Shown here piece by piece: positions 20,857 to 28,955 of a stretch of 64,000 bases of DNA (its first letter is position 1; each line of letters starts with the position of its first letter). The DNA comes from Planctomicrobium piriforme (GTDB lineage: Bacteria > Planctomycetota > Planctomycetia > Planctomycetales > Planctomycetaceae). Made by a program: the position numbers and the translations under genes. The notes under the pieces are model-generated. The model searched no databases. It had not been told where the DNA came from and worked only from the letters and a program-made list of their open reading frames with translations. Location: the NCBI RefSeq assembly GCF_900113665.1, contig NZ_FOQD01000013.1:62001-126000 (forward strand), given 5' to 3'.

Positions 20857-22116
20857 ATGCCCGACGAACACGGTCCGATTCTGAATACGCTCGATGAAGC
20901 TTTGCAGCAGCTTAAAGCCGGCGGCATGATCGTCGTGCTGGATGCCCAGGACCGCGAGAACGAAGGGGATCTGATTTGCGCCGCCGAGTTCATGACTCCG
21001 GCACATGTCGACTTCATGCTCCGCAAAGGGGCCGGCGTCCTGTGTGCTCCGCTTTCTCACGACACCGCCGAACGCCTGCACCTGTCGCCGATCGTCGACC
21101 GCGAACTCAACACCACGCTGCACCAGACTCCCTTTCTGATTCCGCTCGATCACCGCGACAGCGGCACCGGCGTCAGCGCTCAGGCTCGCGCTCGCACCTT
21201 ACAGGCTTTGGCCGACCCGCAGAGCCAATCTCGCGACTTCGTACGGCCAGGGCATATCTCGCCGCTGCTCGCCCGAGAAGGGGGCGTCTTGCGACGCGCC
21301 GGGCATACCGAAGCGACCGTCGATCTCATGAAGATGGCGGGGCTCACACCTGTCGGCTGTCTGATCGAAATCTGCAGCCAGCGCGGCGACGGCATGGCCG
21401 ACGTTGAAGAACTCAAGGAGCTTTGTGCGGAATACAAACTGCCGATGATCTCAATCGCCCAGATCATCCAGCATCGCCGCATCCGCGAAGACCTGATTCA
21501 CCGCGAAGTGGAAGTGTCGATTCCGACGGAGGAATTCGGCACGCCGACGTTCATTTCCTACCGGGTCGAACACGACGATCAGGAACCGCTGGCGATCGTG
21601 TGGGGCGACTTGTCATCGGTGAAAGCCCCGCTGGTGCGGATGCACTCGTCCTGCTTTACCGGCGACGTGCTGGGCTCGCTCCGCTGCGATTGCGGCGACC
21701 AGTTGCACATGGCCATGCAGATGATCGTCCAGGAAGGCTGCGGCGCGGTGGTTTATCTCCCGCAGGAAGGCCGCGGCATCGGCCTCGCGGCCAAGCTGAA
21801 AGCCTACAAATTGCAGGACGAAGGCCTCGACACCGTCGAAGCCAACCATCGTCTCGGCTTCAAGGCCGACCTGCGCGACTACATGGTCGGCCTGCAGATC
21901 CTCAAAGACCTGGGTCTCAGCGAAATTCGTATCCTCACCAACAATCCGAAAAAGACAGAAGCCTTCGAAGAATGGGTCGACCTCAAGGTCGTCGCCCAGG
22001 TGCCCATCGTCGCGCCGCCGCACGAGCACCGCACTCGTTACATGGACACCAAACGCCTGAAAATGGGCCACCTGCTGCCGCCGTCTGGCGGCGATGTGAA
22101 ACGTCCAACCACTTGA
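20857..22116 (+). CDS. ribBA: Bifunctional 3,4-dihydroxy-2-butanone-4-phosphate synthase / GTP cyclohydrolase II
   Basis: 419 aa from the ATG at 20857; an upstream in-frame TTG at 20833 is less likely. The N-terminal half makes 3,4-dihydroxy-2-butanone 4-phosphate from ribulose 5-phosphate (acidic motif DRENEGDL, later HRDSGTG and GHTEATVDL). The C-terminal half opens GTP for riboflavin synthesis: the zinc cysteines are in HSSCFTGDVLGSLRCDCGD and the catalytic segment is QEGRGIGLAAKL. All usual residues are present in both halves, so both reactions are expected. No other rib gene is in the window. Confidence 0.96.
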   Translation: MPDEHGPILNTLDEALQQLKAGGMIVVLDAQDRENEGDLICAAEFMTPAHVDFMLRKGAGVLCAPLSHDTAERLHLSPIVDRELNTTLHQTPFLIPLDHRDSGTGVSAQARARTLQALADPQSQSRDFVRPGHISPLLAREGGVLRRAGHTEATVDLMKMAGLTPVGCLIEICSQRGDGMADVEELKELCAEYKLPMISIAQIIQHRRIREDLIHREVEVSIPTEEFGTPTFISYRVEHDDQEPLAIVWGDLSSVKAPLVRMHSSCFTGDVLGSLRCDCGDQLHMAMQMIVQEGCGAVVYLPQEGRGIGLAAKLKAYKLQDEGLDTVEANHRLGFKADLRDYMVGLQILKDLGLSEIRILTNNPKKTEAFEEWVDLKVVAQVPIVAPPHEHRTRYMDTKRLKMGHLLPPSGGDVKRPTT

Positions 22117-22179
22117 ATTCGGGTTTCACGCCGTTGGCTCCCCACTTAAAATGAAATCGCTCCGCCCACGTTCATTGCG

Positions 22180-22194
22180 TCACATTTTCTGTGA
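22180..22194. promoter_or_regulatory. Small inverted repeat before the DUF433-HEPN cassette
   Basis: TCACA and TGTGA flank TTTTC and end 8 bp before the first start codon of the cassette. A repressor site is possible. The arms are only 5 bp, so chance is a real alternative. Confidence 0.3.
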
Positions 22195-22202
22195 GAATGC
22201 GA

Positions 22203-22496
22203 ATGTCCGCCATTGCCTGGCCGATGATTGCGATCGATGCCCAAGGAATTGCGTATGTCGAAGGCACGCGCATCAAAGTCATTGAGATTGCTCTGGATCG
22301 CATCGCCCATCATTGGGACGTCGACGAGATTCGTCGCCAGCATCCGCAACTGAGCCTCGTCCAGATTCATGCCGCACTCGCTTATTACTACGACAACCAG
22401 TCCGACTGCGACAGGCTGATTCAGGCCCGAGACCAGACTGCCGAGGCGCTGCGTAGAGAATTGGAGAACTCGCAGGTGCAAAGGAAATTGAGGTAG
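22203..22496 (+). CDS. DUF433 protein, antitoxin-like
   Basis: 97 aa from the ATG at 22203; a GTG (22191) and an ATG (22197) in frame are alternatives. The pattern PMIAIDAQGIAYVEGTRIKV, then WDVDEIRRQHPQLSLVQIHAAL and YYYDNQ is typical of DUF433, a helix-turn-helix domain seen in VapB45-type antitoxins. It normally sits before a PIN or other toxin gene. Here it lies 3 bp before a HEPN gene, so it may be the antidote or the autoregulator of that cassette. Confidence 0.85.
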   Translation: MSAIAWPMIAIDAQGIAYVEGTRIKVIEIALDRIAHHWDVDEIRRQHPQLSLVQIHAALAYYYDNQSDCDRLIQARDQTAEALRRELENSQVQRKLR

Positions 22497-22499
22497 CCA

Positions 22500-22916
22500 A
22501 TGGGGGTGCCAGCGTCGAGTGAGGCGAGAAAGTTCTATCGCTGCGCCTACATGCGGTTTGAAGAGGCCCAAGTGCTGCTCAAGGCGAGTTACACAACAGG
22601 CGGAGTCTACTTGGCCGGCTATCCAATCGAGTGCATTCTTAAGTCGCTGATTCTGGCGACTGTACCCGCGAATGCCCGTTTAGGAATTCTGAAATCCTTC
22701 CGAGGAAGCAAAGCACATGAGTTCGACTGGCTGAGAGATCAATATCTGTTGAATGGAGGGCCGAGGTTCACCAAAGAAGTCACGAAACACTTCACTCTGG
22801 TCAATGACTGGTCAACCGATCTTCGATATTCGCCGCGGGGCGTTGTCGAAGAGGATGCCGTAGAATTCTTGAATTCCGCGGACGCAATTATTCGTTGGGC
22901 GAATGGGAGACTCTAA
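22500..22916 (+). CDS. HEPN-domain protein (candidate toxin)
   Basis: 138 aa. The HEPN signature GGVYLAGYPIECILKSLIL (residues 34-52) is followed by RGSKAH at 68-73, an Rx4H motif of the kind that forms the RNase active site in HEPN toxins. The rest is helical, as expected for the four-helix fold. It starts 3 bp after the DUF433 gene, with a GAGGT ribosome site inside that gene's end, and its stop overlaps the next start (TAATG). No MNT nucleotidyltransferase partner is present, so this is not the usual HEPN-MNT pair. RNase activity is inferred from the motif. Confidence 0.8.
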   Translation: MGVPASSEARKFYRCAYMRFEEAQVLLKASYTTGGVYLAGYPIECILKSLILATVPANARLGILKSFRGSKAHEFDWLRDQYLLNGGPRFTKEVTKHFTLVNDWSTDLRYSPRGVVEEDAVEFLNSADAIIRWANGRL

Positions 22917-23239
22917 TGCCAATCAATATCCCGCGTGGCAAAACAGACGAAGTGATCGACCAAATCATCGACGCACTGCAAAAATATGCGGAGCAACACC
23001 CCCAGGCCAAAATCGATCTCTATCGCCAGAATCCGGTTTCAGTTCGAGTCAGAATTGTCGACCCTGAGTTTTCGGGCCAACGCAAACCTGAAAGGAATCA
23101 CAAAGTCTGGACATATCTGGATCAATTGCCTGAAGAGGTGCAAAGCGACATCAGCACTCTGCTGTTGCTGACTCCGGACGAGAAATCAAAGTCCTTCGCA
23201 AACTTCGAATTCGACGACCCCGTCCCGTCCCAACTCTGA
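22916..23239 (+). CDS. Unknown protein, third member of the HEPN cassette
   Basis: 107 aa from the ATG that overlaps the HEPN stop codon by one base. Predicted mixed alpha/beta with an acidic C-terminus (FANFEFDDPVPSQ). Noticeable segments are IDLYRQNPVSVRVRIVDPEF and VWTYLDQLPEEVQSDISTLL. No family was recognised. The 1-bp overlap implies co-translation with the HEPN protein, so it may be a direct partner such as an inhibitor or target-recognition subunit. Confidence 0.7.
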   Translation: MPINIPRGKTDEVIDQIIDALQKYAEQHPQAKIDLYRQNPVSVRVRIVDPEFSGQRKPERNHKVWTYLDQLPEEVQSDISTLLLLTPDEKSKSFANFEFDDPVPSQL

Positions 23240-23256
23240 ACCTGTGGTGAGAAAAC

Positions 23257-24003
23257 CTACGCCCCCGGTTCCCGCACTTGCACCTGCAGCGCCCCCAACA
23301 GCTTCGTGATCGCTTCTTCCTTCCTGTTGATAAAGAAGATGTTGTCGAGCACAATCGCTTTCCGCTCCTGGCTCGGGTGCAAGATCAACCGTCCCGAACG
23401 CAGCAACACGAATTCGAAGATGTCGTTGATCTCTTTGTCGATCCGCAGGTTCGGCGACGAGAACCGTTCCAGGTCGCTCAGCACGCCGTGGTGATGCAGC
23501 AATTCGTTTGGACGGACTTCCCAGTAATCGAAGCGTGACGTGATCGCCACGGTCAGAAAGATCAGGCCCATCACCGTTGCGAACAGTAAGTAAAAGGTCG
23601 AGTTCGCGACCGGGTGCATCGAGTTGATCCACTGATGCACCGCCGGCAAGAGATTCGGCTGGAAGTCGATCAGCAGGAAGGCCCCCAGTACCAGCGCGGC
23701 GATGACGGCGAACAGCAGCAGCGACGTCGATCGCGGAAAGTCGAACGCCAGCACCACCAGATTCAACGAAAACACAATCAGGAATGTCCAGCCCAGGCCA
23801 GAGGCGACATCGATGGAAAACCGGGTCGGGTCCGCCTCGTGCCCGAAGAAATACAGATAGAACCCCGCCAGGATCGAAACGAACCAGGACGGATACATAA
23901 ACACGATCTTGGGATGGGACATCAGCACCACCCCTTTTTCCACCTGCGGCGCCTTGGCAACCGCTTCGGGATCCACCGTGATTGTCGATCGTGTGTTCGT
24001 CAT
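23257..24003 (-). CDS. Integral membrane protein of unknown function
   Basis: 248 aa. Four membrane helices can be read at about residues 38-54, 68-88, 94-113 and 135-157. A cytosolic domain of about 90 residues follows (YWEVRPNELLHHHGVLSDLE onwards) that resembles the strand-rich bacterial PH (bPH/YdbT-like) fold. The domain hint is weak. The gene is convergent with the HEPN cassette (17 bp apart) and downstream of apgM, separated by a terminator and a repeat. Confidence 0.7.
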   Translation of the reverse strand: MTNTRSTITVDPEAVAKAPQVEKGVVLMSHPKIVFMYPSWFVSILAGFYLYFFGHEADPTRFSIDVASGLGWTFLIVFSLNLVVLAFDFPRSTSLLLFAVIAALVLGAFLLIDFQPNLLPAVHQWINSMHPVANSTFYLLFATVMGLIFLTVAITSRFDYWEVRPNELLHHHGVLSDLERFSSPNLRIDKEINDIFEFVLLRSGRLILHPSQERKAIVLDNIFFINRKEEAITKLLGALQVQVREPGA

Positions 24004-24131
24004 ATCCGCTCTCAGGCTCTGGCCGTCAATGAGGTTTTCCGTCCCTCGCTGCAGAGCGAACGACGGGCAATGGCATCCGGATCACGGGTTTTCCCGCGTC
24101 TGCCGTACTTTAACGCCAAAACGGACAATGT

Positions 24132-24169
24132 AAAAACAGGAGAGCGGCAGAACCTGGTCCTGCCGCTCT
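24132..24169 (-). terminator. Rho-independent terminator of apgM
   Basis: Minus strand: a perfect 10-bp stem (AGAGCGGCAG / CTGCCGCTCT, 9-nt loop) is followed by a run of five T after CCTG. It lies about 100 bp beyond the apgM stop and before the membrane-protein gene. Confidence 0.7.
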
Positions 24170-24174
24170 TGGGG

Positions 24175-24262
24175 AAAATTCGAATTTCGAATCTCGAAAC
24201 GATGACATCACATCAACTCGTTTCGGATTTCGAATTTCGTGCTTCGGATTTGGTACTTCTGA
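24175..24262. repeat. Dispersed repeat of the TTTCGGATTTCGTGCTTC family (copy 1)
   Basis: TTCGAATTTCGAATCTCGAA on the left and TTTCGGATTTCGAATTTCG, then TGCTTCGGATTT, on the right are mirrored with mismatches around a 24-nt centre. Related copies lie near 27251, 46904, 52672 and 56574. Confidence 0.6.
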
Positions 24263-24267
24263 TCTCT

Positions 24268-25476
24268 TTATGCTCCGAACTTCTCCAGCCGATCGGCATG
24301 CGCCAGCACCAGCGGCATCAGGTATTTGGCCGGGAACTGGCCCAGTCCGCCGAACCGGCAGGCTGTTTCCCCGAATTCCTTGCTGCCGTCGAACCGGCAG
24401 GTGTCGGCGACGATCATCGTCGGCACCGGATGCCAGCTGTGTGACTTCATCTTGCTCGGCGTGCTGTGGTCGCCCGTCACGATCAGTACGGTCGGATTCA
24501 ACTCCGTGATCGCCGGCATCGCGGCATCGAGTTCTTCAATCCGCTTCACCTTCGCCTCGAAGTTGCCGTCCTCGCCTGTCGAGTCGGTATACTTGAAGTG
24601 CATGAAGAAGAAGTCGTAATCGTTCCACGCCTGCTTCAGCCGGGCGCACTGATCGCCAATCGTCTGACCGGCATCGAGGACATCCATACTCACCAGTCGG
24701 GCCAGCCCGCGGTACATCGGATACACCGCAATCGCGCCGGCCTTGGTGCCATAGACTTCCTCAAAGGTCGGAATCGGCGGCCGCTTGGCAATGCCGCGGA
24801 GCATCAGGAAGTTGGCAGGCTGATCATTTTTCAGCACTTCACGGGCCTGCTTCAGGAACTCCTTGGCCACTTCGATGGTCTTCTTCGACCCTTCGTCGCG
24901 AGCCACGGGATCGAGCGGAGCGACGCCTGTTGCCTGCGGATCGGTGTCATCGACATTGCCCCCCAGGCCCGGTCCGCGGAACACCACCACCAGGCGGTAC
25001 TCCTTCACATGTTGCACAAAGACTTCCACGCCGGGAATCTTGATCTTATTCAGCTTCTCGCACAGCGGCGCGGCCTTCTCGCTCGAGATGCGGCCGGCGC
25101 GACGGTCGGAAATCAGACCCTTCTCATCAAGTGTGCAGAAATTGCCGCGAATAGCCACATCATCCGGGCCGAGATCGAAGTCGATCCCCAGTGCTTCCAG
25201 CACTCCGCGGCCAATCTGGAATTCCAACGGGTCATACCCGAACAGCCCGAGATGACCAGGCCCGCTCCCCGGCGTAATCCCGGGAATCACCGGCGTACTC
25301 AGTCCCAACGAACCGCGCTGCGCGAGGGCATCGAGGTTGGGAGTCTTCGCCGTTTCCAGCTCCGTCTTGCCGCCCGGCTTCAGCGGCAACCCGCCCAGTC
25401 CGTCCGCCACCAGCAGAACGATTTTCGAGTTGTTCTTCTTTTGCAGTTCGCGCGTCAGTGTATGGATTTCGCTCAT
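24268..25476 (-). CDS. apgM: Cofactor-independent phosphoglycerate mutase, archaeal type (aPGAM)
   Basis: 402 aa from the ATG at 25476, with GGGGAG upstream; a GTG three bases earlier is in frame. It interconverts 2- and 3-phosphoglycerate in glycolysis, in the cytosol, using two metal ions. The alkaline-phosphatase-type fold shows in KIVLLVADGLGG (first metal Asp), TPGSGPGHLGLFG (nucleophile near Ser71) and LIVTGDHSTPSKMKSHSWHP (metal ligands DH and H). These are the motifs of aPGAM rather than of the larger GpmI. Confidence 0.94.
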   Translation of the reverse strand: MSEIHTLTRELQKKNNSKIVLLVADGLGGLPLKPGGKTELETAKTPNLDALAQRGSLGLSTPVIPGITPGSGPGHLGLFGYDPLEFQIGRGVLEALGIDFDLGPDDVAIRGNFCTLDEKGLISDRRAGRISSEKAAPLCEKLNKIKIPGVEVFVQHVKEYRLVVVFRGPGLGGNVDDTDPQATGVAPLDPVARDEGSKKTIEVAKEFLKQAREVLKNDQPANFLMLRGIAKRPPIPTFEEVYGTKAGAIAVYPMYRGLARLVSMDVLDAGQTIGDQCARLKQAWNDYDFFFMHFKYTDSTGEDGNFEAKVKRIEELDAAMPAITELNPTVLIVTGDHSTPSKMKSHSWHPVPTMIVADTCRFDGSKEFGETACRFGGLGQFPAKYLMPLVLAHADRLEKFGA

Positions 25477-25708
25477 CACGTCACTCCCCGCGCGGCCGAT
25501 TGCTTCGGCCGCATCAGATTTCTGATCGATACTCGACCTCTTCGCTGCGCAAGCGACATTGGACGATCGCAGTACCGAGACACAACACAGCGGCGATCAG
25601 GCGGCCGCGGATCGCCATTCCCATGGAGAATTCAGGGGAGACTGTAGCAAGTCGGTGCCGCACATGAGAAGCGGTCGCAGCCCCACAGACAACGGAAATC
25701 GATCCCGC

Positions 25709-27166
25709 CTACATCATCGAGAAGTACGTATCCACTGCAAAATCGAACGCCGAGTTCGTCACGATTTTCGGCTGCTTTTTGTAGATGCAGTAGTTCCGAA
25801 CCTGCAGCAGCAGGTCGCGCGGCTGGCAATTGCGAAAAGGGCGGTTCTTCGGCAGGTAGTGCGTTTCAATGAGATAGTCGACCGACTTCTGCTCGTAAAT
25901 CAATCCCAGCTTCGGGGCCATGATTTCGAACAGCTTGCTGAAGTGCTCCCGAGAGGGGTCAGGCACTTCGATCTTGTAGGGAATACGTCGCAGGAACGCC
26001 CCGTCCACAAGGTCTTTCGGCTCCAGGTTCGTCGAGAAGATAATCAACTGATCGAACGGCACCTGCACCTTTTTTCCGCTCGGCAGGTTCAAAAAGTCAT
26101 ACCGCTTTTCGAGGGGCACAATCCAGCGGTTCAGCAGCACGTCCACCGGCATGGTCTGGCGGCCGAAGTCGTCGATCACCAACGTTCCACAGTTACTCTT
26201 GAGCTGCAGCGGTGCTTCGCAGATTTTCGTGACCGGATTCTGCGTCACCTCCAGCTCGTTCATCGTCAATTCACCCCCGGCGATGACCGTCGGCCGGCGA
26301 ATCTGCACCCAGCGTGGATCGACGCCTGACAGGTCGAACAGCCCGCCTTCGTCGTCATTGCGGATTTCGTCATGCACGCCTGGATCGAACAGTCGGATGA
26401 TGTCCCCATCGATCCCCAGTGTTCGCGGAATCCAGACGTTGTCTCCAAAGCACCGCGTGATCCGCTCGGCAATACTCGTCTTGCCGTTCCCGGGCTCGCC
26501 GAACAGAAACATCCCGCGGCCAGAGTTGATCGCCGGCCCCAGCCGCTCGAACATCAGTTCGCTGATCAACAGGTCTGAGAACGCCTGCTTCAGGTCTTCT
26601 TCCGTCGCTTCTTTCCCGGCGATGGTCTGCATCTCCATCGCCTTGAGATATTCGGCGAGACCGACCGGGGCCGAGCCGAAGTAGCTGCATTCCTCATTGA
26701 ATTTGCGTGCCCGTTCGCGGCCGGACTCGACGATGGCGAACACATAGTCCCCCATCTCGCCTGCCGCGCGGTAGCTCACGAGCTGATCGTTCTTCCACGC
26801 CTTCAGCAGGGGAAACACGATACTGAACGGAATTTTCACCTGACTCGAGATTTCGCGACCAAGGGCAGACCCCTTCTGCAGCAGAAATTTCAGCACCAGC
26901 TTCTGGACATCGTCTTCGCACAACCCCATCTGTTCGAGCGTCTCAGGCACTTTCGGAGTGAACGGGGCCTCTTCATCGCCTCGGTCCCCCAGCAGGGCAT
27001 TGACGCGTTGAAAGAGTTCTTCGAGATGCTGATTCCCCCGGATCGATTCAGGCGTCATCTGCTTTTTGACGACCCCGCCCCGGCCTGCGCCGACGTACAC
27101 CGTTTCGGTGGTGTGGGCATCGCTGGCGACAACGGTTGAGTCCATGGGTTTTGCAGTGTCAGACAT
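25709..27166 (-). CDS. AAA family ATPase, function unknown
   Basis: 485 aa. The N-terminal part contains a winged-helix-like segment (LVLKFLLQKGSALGREISSQ and on, about 90-135) and a helical linker. The AAA domain follows: Walker A GEPGNGKT at 223-230, Walker B LVIDDF at 329-334, then sensor-like FSTNLEPKDLVDGAFLRRIP. The last 80 residues form a lid and helical tail. Proteins with this layout occur widely in Planctomycetota and related phyla and are annotated only as ATPase. Neighbouring genes give no functional hint. Chaperone or remodelling activity is an inference from the fold. Confidence 0.85.
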   Translation of the reverse strand: MSDTAKPMDSTVVASDAHTTETVYVGAGRGGVVKKQMTPESIRGNQHLEELFQRVNALLGDRGDEEAPFTPKVPETLEQMGLCEDDVQKLVLKFLLQKGSALGREISSQVKIPFSIVFPLLKAWKNDQLVSYRAAGEMGDYVFAIVESGRERARKFNEECSYFGSAPVGLAEYLKAMEMQTIAGKEATEEDLKQAFSDLLISELMFERLGPAINSGRGMFLFGEPGNGKTSIAERITRCFGDNVWIPRTLGIDGDIIRLFDPGVHDEIRNDDEGGLFDLSGVDPRWVQIRRPTVIAGGELTMNELEVTQNPVTKICEAPLQLKSNCGTLVIDDFGRQTMPVDVLLNRWIVPLEKRYDFLNLPSGKKVQVPFDQLIIFSTNLEPKDLVDGAFLRRIPYKIEVPDPSREHFSKLFEIMAPKLGLIYEQKSVDYLIETHYLPKNRPFRNCQPRDLLLQVRNYCIYKKQPKIVTNSAFDFAVDTYFSMM

Positions 27167-27250
27167 ACCGGAAGGGTTGAATTGCTGAAGTTCGAAATCT
27201 CAACTCCGCGACAAATCTCAAACTCCGATGATCAAACCCAAACATCGCTG

Positions 27251-27321
27251 CTATTTGAAACATAGAAATTTTGAAGTTTGGAATTTGTTTCGGATTTGGT
27301 GCTTGGGATTTGGGATTTCTA
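27251..27321. repeat. Dispersed repeat of the TTTCGGATTTCGTGCTTC family (copy 2, degenerate)
   Basis: GAAATTTTGAAGTTTGGAAT then TTGTTTCGGATTTGGTGCTT lie in the 303-bp divergent gap between the ATPase and SDR genes. The gap shows no gene; the SDR ribosome site CAGGAG is near its right end. Confidence 0.5.
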
Positions 27322-27469
27322 AGGGACCGCGTTGTCTCTGATAGGCCGCACCACCCATTGCGTTGACGTCCGACAACACTACGTCATGATCGGAACCGAT
27401 CAACAACTCCTCACAAGTTCCTGTCCACCGGCCGAGCCGGACCACTTGCAGAATCAGGAGAATCGGAAC

Positions 27470-28237
27470 ATGCGGTTCCAGAATCGCACCGTCATCGTCA
27501 CCGGGGGCAGCCAGGGGATCGGCGCCGGGTGCGTCCGGGTCTTCGCCGAGGCCGGCGGCAACGTCGCCATCTTCGATATCGATACCGTCGCCGGACAACG
27601 CCTCGCCGACGAACTCAACGCCGCCGGCCCCGGTCGGGTTGCTGTGTTCGCCTGCGACGTCCGCGACACCGCTCGGATTGCCGCCGCGATTGAAGAAACC
27701 GTCGCCGAATTCGGGCAACTCGACTGCCTGGTGAACAACGCCGGCGTCCACCCCCCCGCCACACCGATCGACGACACATCCATCGACGATCTCGAACACC
27801 TGTTCCGCATCAACTTCGTCAGCACCTATGCCGCCGCTAAATATGCCGTGCCGCATCTCCGCAAGACTAGCGGAACCATCGTCAATATGAGTTCGATGAC
27901 CGCCGTGCTGGGCCAGCATCAGTCATCCGCCTACGCCGCAACAAAGGGCGCCCAGCTCAGCCTCACCAAGGCATTGGCCGTCGAACTTGGCCCGCAGGGG
28001 ATTCGGGTGAACGCCGTGCTCCCCAGCAATGTCGATACTCCGCTGATGCGGCAATGGGCCGCCACGCTGCCTGACCCGGCATCCGCCTTGAAACGAGTCT
28101 CGGAACTTCAGGTCTTCGGACGAATGGCCGCCCCGGAAGAAATCGGCCGCGTCTGTCTATTCCTCGCCACGGAGGATTCCAGCTTCATCACCGGACAAGG
28201 CATCGAAGTCGAAGGGGGCGCGAGCCTGGATTACTGA
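27470..28237 (+). CDS. Short-chain dehydrogenase/reductase (SDR)
   Basis: 255 aa from the ATG at 27470, with CAGGAG 9 nt upstream; an earlier in-frame start at 27332 adds a non-homologous leader. Classical SDR features: TGGSQGIG at 11-18 for NAD(P) binding, NNAG at 89-92, Ser at 141-142 and YAATK at 155-159 as the catalytic Tyr and Lys. Asp36 after the second strand suggests preference for NAD(H). The C-terminus (GQGIEVEGGASLDY) is typical. The substrate cannot be read from the sequence; family members reduce or oxidise sugars, steroids and acyl groups. Confidence 0.93.
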   Translation: MRFQNRTVIVTGGSQGIGAGCVRVFAEAGGNVAIFDIDTVAGQRLADELNAAGPGRVAVFACDVRDTARIAAAIEETVAEFGQLDCLVNNAGVHPPATPIDDTSIDDLEHLFRINFVSTYAAAKYAVPHLRKTSGTIVNMSSMTAVLGQHQSSAYAATKGAQLSLTKALAVELGPQGIRVNAVLPSNVDTPLMRQWAATLPDPASALKRVSELQVFGRMAAPEEIGRVCLFLATEDSSFITGQGIEVEGGASLDY

Positions 28238-28248
28238 ATGAACAATCT

Positions 28249-28274
28249 CGTTCCCAGGCTCCCGCCTGGGAACG
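28249..28274. repeat. REP-like hairpin 1 (TCCC loop)
   Basis: A perfect 11-bp stem, CGTTCCCAGGC / GCCTGGGAACG, with loop TCCC. It begins 11 bp after the SDR stop codon and is one of four near-identical hairpins around the RAYT gene. Confidence 0.85.
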
Positions 28275-28290
28275 CCACCGCGATACACCT

Positions 28291-28316
28291 CGTTCCCAAG
28301 CTCCTGCTTGGGAACG
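28291..28316. repeat. REP-like hairpin 2 (TCCT loop)
   Basis: A perfect 11-bp stem, CGTTCCCAAGC / GCTTGGGAACG, with loop TCCT. It differs from hairpin 1 by a compensated G-C to A-T pair change at stem position 9. It ends 17 bp before the RAYT start. Confidence 0.85.
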
Positions 28317-28333
28317 CCCCACGCGAGCCAACC

Positions 28334-28870
28334 ATGTCCCGAACCCGATACCGAATCGTTGAGAACGAATATCCCTACTTCATGACTTGCACGATCGTCG
28401 GCTGGCTCCCGGTGTTCACAAGGCCAGAGGCGGTCGAAATCCTGTTCGAGTCCTGGCGGTATCTGCAACAGAATCGGGAGTTCCGAATTTTCTCCTATGT
28501 CATCCTGGAAAATCATCTGCACCTGATTGCATCTGCTCCGGACCTTGCCGACGCCATACACAGGTTCAAATCCTATACTGCCCGTCAGATCATCGGTTTG
28601 CTCAAACGCCATGGAGCAGATCTGTTGCTGCAGCAACTTCGCGACCAGAAAGCTGCATACAAAGTGGACAGCGAACACCAGGTTTGGCAGGAAGGGAGCC
28701 ACCCGAAGCAGATTCAATCCGATGAAATGATGCTGCAGAAAATCGAGTACATCCATCTCAACCCGGTCAAACGGGGCTACGTCGATGATCCCCTGCACTG
28801 GTGCCGTTCGAGCGCACGCAATTACGCTGGGCAGCCGGGACTGATTGATGTCATCACCAACTGGACGTGA
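28334..28870 (+). CDS. REP-associated tyrosine transposase (RAYT, Y1/IS200-like)
   Basis: 178 aa from the ATG at 28334; the longer frame from 28238 would translate through two hairpins and is not preferred. The HUH nuclease motif HLHLI is at 61-65, the candidate catalytic Tyr is Tyr80 in FKSYTARQI, and the YIHLNPVKRGYV segment is diagnostic for this family. RAYTs are single-copy relatives of IS200 transposases that recognise and nick REP palindromes. Two hairpins precede and two follow the gene, with the same stem. It is probably domesticated rather than a mobile IS, since no terminal TnpA/TnpB structure is seen. Confidence 0.9.
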   Translation: MSRTRYRIVENEYPYFMTCTIVGWLPVFTRPEAVEILFESWRYLQQNREFRIFSYVILENHLHLIASAPDLADAIHRFKSYTARQIIGLLKRHGADLLLQQLRDQKAAYKVDSEHQVWQEGSHPKQIQSDEMMLQKIEYIHLNPVKRGYVDDPLHWCRSSARNYAGQPGLIDVITNWT

Positions 28871-28871
28871 G

Positions 28872-28897
28872 CGTTCCCAGGCAGGAGCCTGGGAACG
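28872..28897. repeat. REP-like hairpin 3 (inverted orientation, AGGA loop)
   Basis: A perfect 11-bp stem, CGTTCCCAGGC / GCCTGGGAACG, with loop AGGA, the complement of the TCCT loop, so it points opposite to the other three. It starts 2 bp after the RAYT stop codon. Confidence 0.85.
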
Positions 28898-28914
28898 AGT
28901 TCGTATACCTACCT

Positions 28915-28940
28915 CGTTCCCAAGCTCCCGCTTGGGAACG
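28915..28940. repeat. REP-like hairpin 4 (TCCC loop)
   Basis: A perfect 11-bp stem, CGTTCCCAAGC / GCTTGGGAACG, with loop TCCC. It ends 15 bp before the sialidase-like start codon, so it falls in that gene's leader and may affect its translation. Confidence 0.85.
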
Positions 28941-28955
28941 CCCTCAGGTTCCCCA

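Noticed and set aside
28249..28940. CRISPR-like repeats
   Set aside because: Only four palindromes with unequal spacing, and a gene in between; the pattern is that of REP elements around a RAYT.
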